In this document: positions 1 to 7,206 of the stretch, piece by piece | How the letters are laid out: each line of letters begins with the position of its first letter | How positions within the stretch are numbered: the stretch's first letter is position 1 | Source of the DNA: Longitalea arenae | GTDB lineage: Bacteria > Bacteroidota > Bacteroidia > Chitinophagales > Chitinophagaceae | Reading direction: 5' to 3' | NCBI RefSeq assembly: GCF_016924755.1 | Contig: NZ_JAFFJX010000004.1 | Span: 248,001-312,000, forward strand | Length of the DNA: 64,000 bases | Translations under genes and position numbers: made by a program | The notes under the pieces: model-generated | Seen by the model: only the letters and a program-made list of their open reading frames with translations | What the model was told of the DNA's origin: nothing | Database searches by the model: none

Positions 1-1
1 T

Positions 2-226
2 CACTCTACCTTATATGAAATGGCCGGTAATGACACCCTGAAGCGTTTCCAGGATATTCTAATGCCGGTTTTCGAATATGTAGTGGAATACGAATCCAAG
101 CTGGATCATACTTCCGTAGGATCGGTAACCCATGCCGACCTGGTTAAAATATTATATAGCAACAATGCCGAAGCATATCCGAATGCAATGCGTAAACATT
201 TGATGCCACACCTCGATCATTTATAG
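2..226 (+). CDS. GntR-family transcriptional regulator, FCD domain (C-terminal fragment)
   Basis: The reading frame is already open at base 2, so only the last 74 or so residues lie in the window. The ending, with a His in the '..MRKHLMPHLDHL' tail preceded by an alternating helix pattern (HADLVKILYSNNAEAYPNAM), is typical of the last helices of the FCD ligand-binding domain of FadR-type GntR regulators, where a conserved C-terminal His helps bind metal or ligand. The DNA-binding half is outside the window, so the regulator's target cannot be inferred. Family assignment rests on this short tail only. Confidence 0.6.
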   Translation, partial: HSTLYEMAGNDTLKRFQDILMPVFEYVVEYESKLDHTSVGSVTHADLVKILYSNNAEAYPNAMRKHLMPHLDHL

Positions 227-502
227 GTTTTCAATACACTGTTGTTCCTGTGATTGAAGATCTGCGTTCATTTAAAAAGAGTTTATGGTTTTTGGTTTAC
301 CGTTTATGGTTTCCTGCACATAAACGGCCTGATTATTGCCCATTGCTCCCCGCTAAGCAAGAGCAATTGCCTGTTGCTGATTGTCAATTGCCAGTTGTGC
401 TCTTGGTTAACCCGCTGTTAATCGAACCATTTCGCCACAACCATCCTGCCTTTCTATCGTCATAGAGTTGCAAAAACAACATGAACGCTAAAAAACAGAA
501 GT
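227..502. other. Intergenic spacer with short degenerate repeats
   Basis: No convincing gene. An 11-bp direct repeat GTTTATGGTTT occurs at 281-291 and 302-312 (21-bp period). Around 340-405 the sequence repeats variations of CAATTGCC/TTGCTGATTG, the same style of low-complexity iteration seen in other gaps of the first 14 kb. The one open frame across it (250-465) is compositionally repeat-derived and looks non-coding. Confidence 0.5.
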
Positions 503-1090
503 ATGAAACATGTAATTATTATCGGCAGTATGTTATTATTTACGGCTATATCGGCGTTTTCACAGGAGATCCTGACCTTGAATGATCCAATTTTTCCTGT
601 ATCCCATAAATTACACAAAGAACAAAGGGAAGAGAACCGCGCCATCAAGAGAGAAAAAGCAGGCAGCACGCCCAGCTATAGCACCGAACAACATTTCTTC
701 ACCGATTTTCCCAATGCCGCGCATGTACAATGGAAACGGATCGGTTATGAAGAAGCGGCTTTTACCCTGAACGGAAAGGACATGAAAGCTTTTTATGACT
801 ATGATCATGCATTGATCGGCACCACAACCACCGCCGACTATACCGATCTTCCCGCTAATGCACAAAAGGAAATAGCCAAGCGCTACAGAAATTTTATACC
901 ACAGTTTGTTATCCTGTTCGATGACAATGAATATAATGCCACCGATATGATGTTATATGGCAATGCCTTCGACGGCGCGGACAATTACTTTGTAGAACTT
1001 TCGAATAACGACAAGACGATCGTTGTGCAGGTTACCATGGAAGGATTAGTAACTTTCTTTAAGGACATTTCCTATAGTAATGTTAAATAA
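503..1090 (+). CDS. Secreted PepSY-like (putative beta-lactamase-inhibitor-like) protein
   Basis: 195 residues. An N-terminal signal peptide (about residues 1-20, ending ISAFSQ) predicts export to the periplasm or beyond. The body has the features of the Bacteroidota PepSY-like family: an 'FPNAAHVQW' strand, 'MKAFYDYDHALIGTT', 'DLPANAQKEIAKRY', then an acidic 'FDDNEYNATDM' loop and 'ADNYFVEL'. Members are usually small secreted proteins of unknown function. The gene stands alone, with a stem-loop just downstream, so it is probably monocistronic. No catalytic residues can be named and no biological role is claimed. Confidence 0.75.
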   Translation: MKHVIIIGSMLLFTAISAFSQEILTLNDPIFPVSHKLHKEQREENRAIKREKAGSTPSYSTEQHFFTDFPNAAHVQWKRIGYEEAAFTLNGKDMKAFYDYDHALIGTTTTADYTDLPANAQKEIAKRYRNFIPQFVILFDDNEYNATDMMLYGNAFDGADNYFVELSNNDKTIVVQVTMEGLVTFFKDISYSNVK

Positions 1091-1098
1091 CCACTGAT

Positions 1099-1135
1099 CG
1101 CTACAGGTTTCCGCATAAGGCGGCAACCTGTAGCG
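1099..1135 (+). terminator. Stem-loop after the PepSY-like gene
   Basis: Perfect 11-bp inverted repeat CGCTACAGGTT (1099-1109) / AACCTGTAGCG (1125-1135), 8 bp after the stop codon at 1090; the 15-base loop can pair further (ccg/cgg). There is no T tract, so it may act as a factor-assisted terminator or an mRNA 3' end stabiliser. Confidence 0.5.
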
Positions 1136-1189
1136 AAAATAATTGTTATGTAACACAATTATTGTAGCAAATTGTCATTAATACATTTT

Positions 1190-1690
1190 ATGAAGGGGGT
1201 TACTATATTACTGGCAGAAGATAATTTGGTGTTGGGCCTTTTTGTTAAACGGGTGTTACAGCAGGCCGGTTACCGGGTTTGGTTTTGTTCAAATACATCC
1301 GAAGCCTGGCAATATTATGCTGATAAAAACCCCGACCTGGTATTGCTGGATAATAATCAGTCGGTACAGACCAACCTCTTACTGGCCCATCGGATCAGGA
1401 AGGACAATAAATTGATACCAATACTTTTTCTGTCAGGCAAGACCTATGAGGAGGAAGTATATGAAAATATCTGGCCGCAGCAGCAGCCCGAACCTCATGG
1501 CCGGGAAGCCCTCAGCGAAGCAAAATTACTGGAGAACCTGAATAACATGCTGCCGGTAGCAGCGCCGCCTGCCGCGGTGGCGCCGGTATACGATGCAAAA
1601 GGAATGAAATGGTGCAGCCCCGAAGATATTCTGATCCTTACCAGTTTCTTTGAGGCTTCAGTGCATTTGAGAGAATATGTTCCTAATTAG
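1190..1690 (+). CDS. Response-regulator receiver-domain protein, degenerate
   Basis: 166 residues from the ATG at 1190; an in-frame TTG at 1172 is a less likely start because the receiver fold begins directly at 'MKGVTILLAEDN'. The acidic pair E10/D11 and the phospho-acceptor D54 (VLLDNN) are present, and S82 (LFLSGK) takes the conserved Ser/Thr position. The conserved Lys-Pro of strand beta5 is not recognisable: after S82 the sequence goes into a Pro/Gln-rich stretch (WPQQQPEPHG). A roughly 40-residue tail follows with no recognisable DNA-binding domain. It is thus a single-domain, CheY-like signalling protein of doubtful phosphorylation competence. No histidine kinase is adjacent. Confidence 0.75.
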   Translation: MKGVTILLAEDNLVLGLFVKRVLQQAGYRVWFCSNTSEAWQYYADKNPDLVLLDNNQSVQTNLLLAHRIRKDNKLIPILFLSGKTYEEEVYENIWPQQQPEPHGREALSEAKLLENLNNMLPVAAPPAAVAPVYDAKGMKWCSPEDILILTSFFEASVHLREYVPN

Positions 1691-1709
1691 CTCAGGCTTT
1701 AAATAAAAA

Positions 1710-1744
1710 TATGAGGCAGGGAATATAAGATCGCCTACCTCATA
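1710..1744. terminator. Bidirectional stem-loop between convergent genes
   Basis: Inverted repeat TATGAGGCAGG (1710-1720) / CCTACCTCATA (1734-1744), one mismatch, 13-base loop. It lies between the stop codons of the receiver-domain gene (1690) and the SRPBCC gene (1766), where a shared terminator is expected. Confidence 0.5.
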
Positions 1745-1765
1745 ATCTACACTTCTTACATCGTG

Positions 1766-2464
1766 CTATTGGGTATTCATACTTGTGTTATTGGGTATTA
1801 ATACCGTTTGATGTGTTTCCACAAAATCCTTGAAACCTCTTATTTCGTCTTCGATGATCCTTTTGAACACCGGTGTAAATAACCGGGCCACCTGTTCGCC
1901 GGCTTTGCCCAAGGGCGCATGATAAGTAAGCACTACATCAACGGTAGTTCCTTGTCCGCCCAATGAGTCGCGGAAACCTACTTTACCTGCATTATCGATC
2001 GATGAACCAGGCAGACTTTGCCAGGCGATCATTTCACCGTAACGTTCTTTTACGATCTCTGCATGCCATTGCAGGGTGCCTACATGGCCTGGCAGTTCCA
2101 TTACCCAATTAGAGTATAATTCATCCTGTTCTTCCACCCGTTTCAGGTGCTTCATGAATGAAGGCAGGTTGCTGAGGTTGCGCCAGGCGGCATATACTTC
2201 TTCGCGCGGTTTATTGACCACCATCGATACCCTTAAGTTAAGAGAACGGCCGTGGGCTACTTTCTCAATGGATTGATACATTTCACCGAAGGTCCGTTTG
2301 CCGGCAAGTCCTTTATAGGTCAGGTAACAACCTACTGCGGCTTTTAAAAAACGTCTGGAAGAATTTCGGTTGAATGCACTGCCAATTAACATCATTCCTC
2401 CAACAACAGAAGCAAGCCTTTGACAGGAGGCTGAGCTCATTAATTTGTCCCGGTTGCTGTGCAT
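1766..2464 (-). CDS. Membrane-linked SRPBCC (cyclase/dehydrase-like) family protein
   Basis: 232 residues. Residues about 15-55 are hydrophobic and glycine-rich (ASVVGGMMLIGSAF..FLKAAVGCYLTYKGLAG), resembling the short helical membrane unit (DUF2892-like) often fused to this family. Residues about 78-215 form an SRPBCC/START-like domain: 'VNKPREEVYAAWRNLSNLPSFMKHLKRVE', 'WHAEIVKE', 'IAWQSLPGSSIDNAGKVGF' and a final long helix with 'FKDFVETHQ'. These proteins bind hydrophobic ligands in an internal cavity; the ligand here is unknown. The 3' end carries a small local duplication (similar 19-bp segments at 1764-1782 and 1786-1804) spanning the stop codon. The gene appears monocistronic. Confidence 0.7.
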   Translation of the reverse strand: MHSNRDKLMSSASCQRLASVVGGMMLIGSAFNRNSSRRFLKAAVGCYLTYKGLAGKRTFGEMYQSIEKVAHGRSLNLRVSMVVNKPREEVYAAWRNLSNLPSFMKHLKRVEEQDELYSNWVMELPGHVGTLQWHAEIVKERYGEMIAWQSLPGSSIDNAGKVGFRDSLGGQGTTVDVVLTYHAPLGKAGEQVARLFTPVFKRIIEDEIRGFKDFVETHQTVLIPNNTSMNTQ

Positions 2465-2620
2465 AATCTATAATTTTAAAGTGGATAGTATAATGAAGAA
2501 TTGCATTAATTATCAAAATACTATACCAAGCATGCCCGGGAGAAAGCGTTACCGATTTTACATACTCTATAGGTCAGCGATAAAATTGTGGCCTTTTTTC
2601 TACGATTCACGCGATCCCTT

Positions 2621-2717
2621 GATTTCGGGATTTCTGATTTCGGGATTTCTGATTTCGGGATTACTGATTTCGGGATTTCTGATTTCGAGATTTTGAGATT
2701 TTGAGATTTTGGGATTT
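2621..2717. repeat. 15-bp tandem repeat tract
   Basis: Five head-to-tail 15-bp units GATTTCGGGATTTCT (2621-2635, 2636-2650, 2651-2665, 2666-2680, 2681-2695) with one or a few changes each, then decay into 8-bp GATTTTGA-like steps to about 2717. Because the period is a multiple of three, frames stay open on both strands (SEIPK or LISGF repeats), but no start or family supports coding. Confidence 0.85.
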
Positions 2718-2740
2718 GCCGGTTTGTCAAAAGGCCGCAA

Positions 2741-2995
2741 TGAAATAAATCTCTACATCCCGAATCCAGCAATCGAAAAATTCTCTTGGGCCTGCATTAA
2801 ATAAATCGTACATCTCAAAATCCCGCAATCGAAAACCCCTTGGGTTTTAGATAAATCGTACATCTCAAAAACACGCAATCGAAAACCCCTGGTTTTAGAT
2901 AAATCGTACATCTCGAAATCCCGCAATCGAAAATCTCTTGGGCCTGGATTAAATAAATCGTAAATCTCAAAATCCCGCAATCGAAAATCTCTTAA
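2741..2995. repeat. Five-unit imperfect tandem repeat (48-56 bp) abutting moaCB
   Basis: The core CAATCGAAAA recurs at 2770, 2826, 2876, 2924 and 2978, each time preceded by a variant of AAATAAATCGTACATCTC and followed by CCCTTGGG or TCTCTTGGG. Unit lengths are 56, 50, 48 and 54 bp. The last unit reaches the stop codon of the moaCB gene (2992-2994). The array fills the rest of the 528-bp gap between the SRPBCC and moaCB genes. Confidence 0.8.
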
Positions 2996-3903
2996 TCGTG
3001 TCTCATGCCTTCGGCTACTCTGAAAATGTGTAGTATATATGGGAACAAGGCGTCCATGGTCTCTTCAGCGCCTTTAGTTGAACCAGGCAGGGTAAGCACC
3101 AGGGTATTTTGGATAAAACCGGCCAGGCCCCGCGACAACATGGCATAGGGTGTGCGCTGCTGCCCGTACTGACGGGCCGCTTCCATAATACCGGGAATGG
3201 CGCGATCGAGCAAGGGGGTTATAGCTTCGGGTGTTACATCCCGTGGAGAAAGGCCGGTGCCGCCGGTAAACAATACCAAATTGTATTCTTCGCTTACCAG
3301 CTGTTTCACTTTTGCCTGAATGAGATCCACTTCATCGGGGATCACCTCGTATACGCCTGCAGCAAGATTATATTGTTTTAATTTTTGCAGGATCACCTTA
3401 CCGGCCCTGTCTTCTTTTTCGCCCGCTGAAATGCTGTCGCTGCAAACGATCACCGCACAGCGCAGGCTTTTGGTCAAAGAGTCCTTGAAATCGGTTTTGC
3501 CGCCTTTTTTATTAACGAGCTTTATGGTGCTGATCTCGATTTCTTTATCGATCGGTTTCAGCATATCGTACATGGTCAGGGCCGTTACCGATGCGCCGTG
3601 CATGGCCTCCACTTCTACCCCGGTTTTATAAATAGTATGTACTTCTACAGTTATAATAATGTTCAGCCCTTCCACGGCATGTGTGATACCCGCAAACTCA
3701 ACCGGTAGTGGATGACAATCGGGAATAACATCGCTTGTTTTTTTGATGGCCAGCAATCCTGCCGCCCGGCTGAACTCAAACACATCGCCTTTGGGTACTT
3801 TGCGTTGCTGAATGGCATCGATGGTTTCCTGTTTGGATACTTTCACAATTGCAGTGGCGATGGCCTGGCGTAAACTGTTTACTTTGTGGGTTATGTTTAT
3901 CAT
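2992..3903 (-). CDS. moaCB: Bifunctional MoaC / MogA-MoaB molybdenum cofactor protein
   Basis: 303 residues in two domains. Residues 1-145 are MoaC (cyclic pyranopterin monophosphate synthase): 'KKTSDVIPDCHPLP' with H64, 'HGASVTALTMYDMLK', and 'NKKGGKTDF' carrying the catalytic Lys region. Residues about 148-303 are MogA/MoaB (molybdopterin adenylyltransferase): 'VIVCSDSISAG', 'FTGGTGLSPRDVTPEA', and 'LPGSTKGAEETMDALFP'. The first domain follows MoaA in cofactor synthesis and the second adenylylates molybdopterin before MoeA inserts molybdate, so the fusion joins an early and a late step. It is the most promoter-distal gene of the minus-strand cofactor cluster, separated from moaE by a repeat-filled gap. 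Confidence 0.93.
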   Translation of the reverse strand: MINITHKVNSLRQAIATAIVKVSKQETIDAIQQRKVPKGDVFEFSRAAGLLAIKKTSDVIPDCHPLPVEFAGITHAVEGLNIIITVEVHTIYKTGVEVEAMHGASVTALTMYDMLKPIDKEIEISTIKLVNKKGGKTDFKDSLTKSLRCAVIVCSDSISAGEKEDRAGKVILQKLKQYNLAAGVYEVIPDEVDLIQAKVKQLVSEEYNLVLFTGGTGLSPRDVTPEAITPLLDRAIPGIMEAARQYGQQRTPYAMLSRGLAGFIQNTLVLTLPGSTKGAEETMDALFPYILHIFRVAEGMRHD

Positions 3904-3927
3904 TCTTGGTTAGTCTCTCTTGGTGAA

Positions 3928-4009
3928 CGGTCAATGAGCAATGGTCAATGGGCAATAGACAAGGCAATGGGCAATGGTCAATGGGCAATGGTCAATAGAC
4001 AATCGGCAA
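3928..4009. repeat. Heptamer-type tandem repeat tract (GGTCAAT/GGGCAAT)
   Basis: Roughly ten short units of 7-8 bp of the form GGTCAAT, GGGCAAT, or AGACAAT run head to tail just upstream of moaCB. A similar motif occurs upstream of moaE at 4636-4670. Confidence 0.8.
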
Positions 4010-4050
4010 CGCTCATATTTCGAATATTGCTGTTTTCACTGTATTTCATT

Positions 4051-4176
4051 AGCACATCAGCTAATTAGCTAATCAGCACATTGTATTTCTGTATTTCATA
4101 AGCACATCAGCTAATTAGCTAATCAGCACATTGTATTTCATTAGCACATCAGCTAATCAGCACATTAGCTAATTAG
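4051..4176. repeat. 50-bp-period direct repeats with an internal palindrome
   Basis: Two identical 39-bp copies lie at 4051-4089 and 4101-4139 (period 50), with a shorter diverged third copy at 4143-4176. Each full copy contains the perfect 12-bp palindrome AGCTAATTAGCT followed by a partial second arm (AATCAG), so single strands could fold into hairpins. The tract separates moaE from moaCB. Confidence 0.85.
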
Positions 4177-4623
4177 TTATTTATTCTCCTTCCACTGGTA
4201 ACTTTCATCCTCGAAGATCTCTTTTCCCCAGATCGGTAATTCGGCTTTTAGTCTTTCCACGACTTCTGTACAGGCATCGATGGCTGCTTTGCGGTGGGCC
4301 GAGGAGGTGAAGACGAACAGGCAAATTTCGCCGGCCGCTATCTTACCCAGACTGTGATGCACGTGCATACAGACCAGCGGATATTTGGCAAAAACATCTT
4401 CCCTGATCACATGCATTTTTTCCAAAGCCATTTCTTCATAGGCCGTATATTCTATGGCCGCTACTTTTTGGCCATTGATAAGATCGGCTCTTACCTGTCC
4501 CAAAAAAATACTATGACCACCGATATTTGTTTTGGTCTCATGCTTTTGAATGCTGTCGGCAATAAAGGAAGGGGCAATGGGCCCCTGCGTAAATATGTTC
4601 TTTGGCTTGCGTTCTGTGATCAT
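4177..4623 (-). CDS. moaE: Molybdopterin synthase catalytic subunit MoaE
   Basis: 148 residues, the usual MoaE length. Family features: 'GGHSIFLGQVRADLINGQKVAAIEYTAYEEMALEKM', 'HVHHSLGKIAAGEICLFVFTSSAHRKAAIDACTEVVERLKAELPIWGKE' and the terminal 'YQW' motif. The two Lys residues of the active site correspond to those in 'RLKAELPIWGKE'. It forms a heterotetramer with MoaD and transfers two sulfurs to cPMP, giving molybdopterin. The moaD gene lies just upstream in the same orientation. Confidence 0.93.
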   Translation of the reverse strand: MITERKPKNIFTQGPIAPSFIADSIQKHETKTNIGGHSIFLGQVRADLINGQKVAAIEYTAYEEMALEKMHVIREDVFAKYPLVCMHVHHSLGKIAAGEICLFVFTSSAHRKAAIDACTEVVERLKAELPIWGKEIFEDESYQWKENK

Positions 4624-4635
4624 GATGATGCTTTT

Positions 4636-4670
4636 GGTGAATGGTCAATGGTGAATGGTCAATGGTGAAT
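4636..4670. repeat. 14-bp tandem repeat GGTGAATGGTCAAT
   Basis: Exact copies at 4636-4649 and 4650-4663 plus a half copy to 4670, in the moaD-moaE gap just upstream of the moaE start. Confidence 0.85.
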
Positions 4671-4747
4671 AGCCGCTGTTCCTATTATCAGTAACCGATC
4701 CTGCGCCGCCCGAAACTTGTTGCCTTTTTGCCTTTTTCTTTTTGAAC

Positions 4748-4981
4748 CTATCCTCCTGCAAACGGCGGCAATAAGGCCACGGTATTGTTTCCCGACAAAG
4801 CAGTATGCCCGGTTACAATCTGCCTGTCAACGGCAATAATGTATGGTTTATTCACCAGGGCGGGAAAGCGGATATTCAATTGCTCGATCAATTCGCTGGT
4901 ATCCGCCGCATTGTCGACCATTACGGGGTTGTTTCCCATAATATCTGTCAGTTGTCCAAACACAATAACCTGTACCGGCAT
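4748..4981 (-). CDS. moaD: Molybdopterin synthase sulfur carrier subunit MoaD
   Basis: 77 residues with a ubiquitin-like fold pattern. It starts 'MPVQVIVFGQLTDIMG', has 'VALLPPFAGG' at the end, and finishes exactly on the Gly-Gly that must be thiocarboxylated to donate sulfur to MoaE. The activating enzyme MoeB is not found in this window, so activation must use a protein encoded elsewhere. Confidence 0.93.
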   Translation of the reverse strand: MPVQVIVFGQLTDIMGNNPVMVDNAADTSELIEQLNIRFPALVNKPYIIAVDRQIVTGHTALSGNNTVALLPPFAGG

Positions 4982-5097
4982 AAAAATGATTTACTGATTG
5001 ATGATGCCTGATCTGAGATCTCTTTATGATCTCGAATTGCTATGACCACAAATTTACTTAACAAATTGAATATGGCCTTTGCCTGCTTTTCCAGCGT

Positions 5098-5889
5098 TCA
5101 ATTTGCTGTATTGCTCACCCGCGCTGGCGCTTGCATATTCTTATCCGCTGGCTTTTTGTCGGTAGCTGCAAAGATCAGTTTTATAGAGGCTACCAGCAAT
5201 GCCGAAGCCAGGATATTCTTCAATACCGCCTGCTTGAACCGCAATGCGCCGAAATAGGCGCCTGCCAGTCCGCCGATAAAGGCGACGGCCACATACCAAT
5301 ACATATCGGCGCTAAAATGAATACCTTTCTGTAATTGTCCCAGCAGGCCGGCGATCGAATTCACGAAAATGAACAGGGCACTGATCGCTGCCGTTTGCTT
5401 TTGATCGGTCCATTTAAGCATTAACAAAATGGGTGATAAAATGATGCCGCCGCCAATGCCAATAAGGCCCGATATAAAACCAATAGTACCACCGATCACC
5501 AATGACAGCATCCCATTCGCAGGCCTGAACCCGGTCACATCCAGATTACTGAAGAACCAGAAACGAATCACCGGTATTAACAGGAGCAGTCCCAGGATCT
5601 TTTTATAGATATCGCCGTCGATGTGGATCAATCCACCCAGGTAGGCCATGGGAATGGAAGCAATGGCAAAGGGCAGAAAGATCTGCCATTTGAAATGTTT
5701 ACCGCGATAGAACTGGATAAAGGAAGTAAGGGATACAAACAGGTTCAACATCAGGGCGGTGGGCTTCATCACTTCGGGCGCTATGCCAAACAAAGCCATC
5801 AGGGCCAGGTAACCACTCGCTCCGCCATGACCTACAGAAGCGTAGAGAAAGGCGACTATAAACAGAAGACCGTAAAATGACAGCTCCAT
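5098..5889 (-). CDS. TauE/SafE family sulfite/anion exporter-like permease
   Basis: 263 residues with about eight hydrophobic segments in two related halves. The signature glycine-rich loops are 'ASVGHGGASGYLALMALFG' near the N-terminus and 'GLIGIGGGIILSPILLML' in the middle. TauE/SafE proteins move sulfur-containing or organic anions (sulfite, sulfoacetate, taurine-linked) across the inner membrane. Its place inside the molybdenum cofactor cluster, between moeA and moaD on the same strand, suggests a role with an oxyanion needed by or produced from the pathway. No ModABC molybdate transporter is visible in the window. The substrate is inference only. Confidence 0.85.
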   Translation of the reverse strand: MELSFYGLLFIVAFLYASVGHGGASGYLALMALFGIAPEVMKPTALMLNLFVSLTSFIQFYRGKHFKWQIFLPFAIASIPMAYLGGLIHIDGDIYKKILGLLLLIPVIRFWFFSNLDVTGFRPANGMLSLVIGGTIGFISGLIGIGGGIILSPILLMLKWTDQKQTAAISALFIFVNSIAGLLGQLQKGIHFSADMYWYVAVAFIGGLAGAYFGALRFKQAVLKNILASALLVASIKLIFAATDKKPADKNMQAPARVSNTAN

Positions 5890-5956
5890 GGTAAAATTGA
5901 TAGCGGTGATCTTTTATAAGTTGATAGAGTCAATACAGTTGATAAGGAAAAATACA

Positions 5957-5992
5957 AACTCAATAACTCATTAACTCAATAACTCAATAACT
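5957..5992. repeat. 8-bp tandem repeat AACTCAAT
   Basis: Four and a half 8-bp units (AACTCAAT with AACTCATT and AACTAATA variants) in the gap between the TauE-like gene and moeA. Confidence 0.8.
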
Positions 5993-6011
5993 AATATGAA
6001 TGAACTTTCAA

Positions 6012-7196
6012 CTATGACGGCAGCAAATGAACCTCCACTTCGTCCCCGGCATTGTATTCCATTTTCTCCTCAGGCAAACACAAGAGGCAATTGGCCATGG
6101 CAAAGGATCGAAGCCGGTACGATTCCTGGGCATCCAGCGGCGTTACGGTTTGTCCGTCATAATATCCTTTCAGGAAAAAGGTCAACACCGCATTTTTCGT
6201 ATATGGCTTCGATAGTGTTGCTGTAATGGTCTTTATCACCGGTGGCAACTGCATCAGGTTTTCCAAAGCCGGTATCACATATTCATAAAAACAGGTGAGT
6301 ACCGATGAAGGATTACCGGGTAATCCAAATACCCATTTATTTCCTTTGGTTCCTACGAACAAGGGTTTACCAGGCCGCTGCTTTAATTTATGGAAGAGGG
6401 TGGTTACGCCACAGGCTGCTGCGGCTTCGGGCACAAAATCATAATTGCCTACACTAACGCCACCGGTTAACAGCACCACATCGCTATTCTCCAATGCATT
6501 TTGCAAGGTATCTTTTACTGTTTTGGGATCGTCTTTGGCTTCAAATACGGGAACCTTTTCTATCTGCAATTCCTGTAATGCCGCCCGCAGTTGAAATGAA
6601 TTGCATTCATACACCTGGCCATGCAACAATGCCTTACCGGGCTGCTGCAGTTCATTACCAGTAACGATGATACTCATTATCGGTGTTGGATACACCGTTA
6701 CTTCCGGCACACCGGTTGTGGCTAAAAAGCCCATCGCTGCCGGCGTTAGTCTTTGTCCTTTCAATAAAACCTGTTCACCGGCTTTTATCTCTGAACCTTT
6801 TAGCCGCACATTGCTGCCAGCTTTTAACTGATCGTCAAGAATGGTGAGCTGGCCACTGACAGCTTGCACTTTTTCCTGCATCACCACGGTATCGGCCCCG
6901 GCCGGAACAGGCGCCCCGGTAAAGATGCGCATGGCCTGGTTCGCCTCTAACAGCGAGAGATCCGGCGCACCGGCGGGCACTTCGCCCTGAATATTCAGTT
7001 TCTTATGTAATTCGTAACCGGCGAACGATAGCGCGTAGCCGTCCATAGCCGATTGATTGAATGCGGGGATATCGGTTCTGGCCAAAACATCGGCTGCGAG
7101 CACGCGGCCTGCGGCGGCGGCTAATGGTATGGTTACCGGCGTCAATGCCCTGGCATTGGCGCGGATCAAATTTTTTGCTTCTTTTACAGAGATCAT
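6012..7196 (-). CDS. moeA: Molybdopterin molybdenumtransferase MoeA
   Basis: 394 residues, typical length. Recognised by 'DIPAFNQSAMDGYAL' near residue 45, 'RIFTGAPVPAGADTVVMQE', 'GSNVRLKGSEIKAGEQVLLKG', the MogA-like 'VVLLTGGVSVGNYDFVPEA' and 'FGLPGNPSSVLTCFYEYV', and a C-terminal beta domain. MoeA hydrolyses adenylyl-molybdopterin and inserts molybdate to give Mo-molybdopterin. It starts 10 bp after the moaA stop codon and is certainly cotranscribed with it. Confidence 0.95.
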   Translation of the reverse strand: MISVKEAKNLIRANARALTPVTIPLAAAAGRVLAADVLARTDIPAFNQSAMDGYALSFAGYELHKKLNIQGEVPAGAPDLSLLEANQAMRIFTGAPVPAGADTVVMQEKVQAVSGQLTILDDQLKAGSNVRLKGSEIKAGEQVLLKGQRLTPAAMGFLATTGVPEVTVYPTPIMSIIVTGNELQQPGKALLHGQVYECNSFQLRAALQELQIEKVPVFEAKDDPKTVKDTLQNALENSDVVLLTGGVSVGNYDFVPEAAAACGVTTLFHKLKQRPGKPLFVGTKGNKWVFGLPGNPSSVLTCFYEYVIPALENLMQLPPVIKTITATLSKPYTKNAVLTFFLKGYYDGQTVTPLDAQESYRLRSFAMANCLLCLPEEKMEYNAGDEVEVHLLPS

Positions 7197-7206
7197 GACG
7201 CTGATA

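Noticed and set aside
2521-2980. Open frames in the repeat region (pentapeptide and 17-residue repeats)
   Set aside because: They are by-products of repeat periods that are multiples of three or of chance; there is no start context, no family and both strands are open.
2741-2995. CRISPR array
   Set aside because: Unit spacing varies (48-56 bp), the would-be spacers are themselves similar between units, and there are no cas genes in the window.
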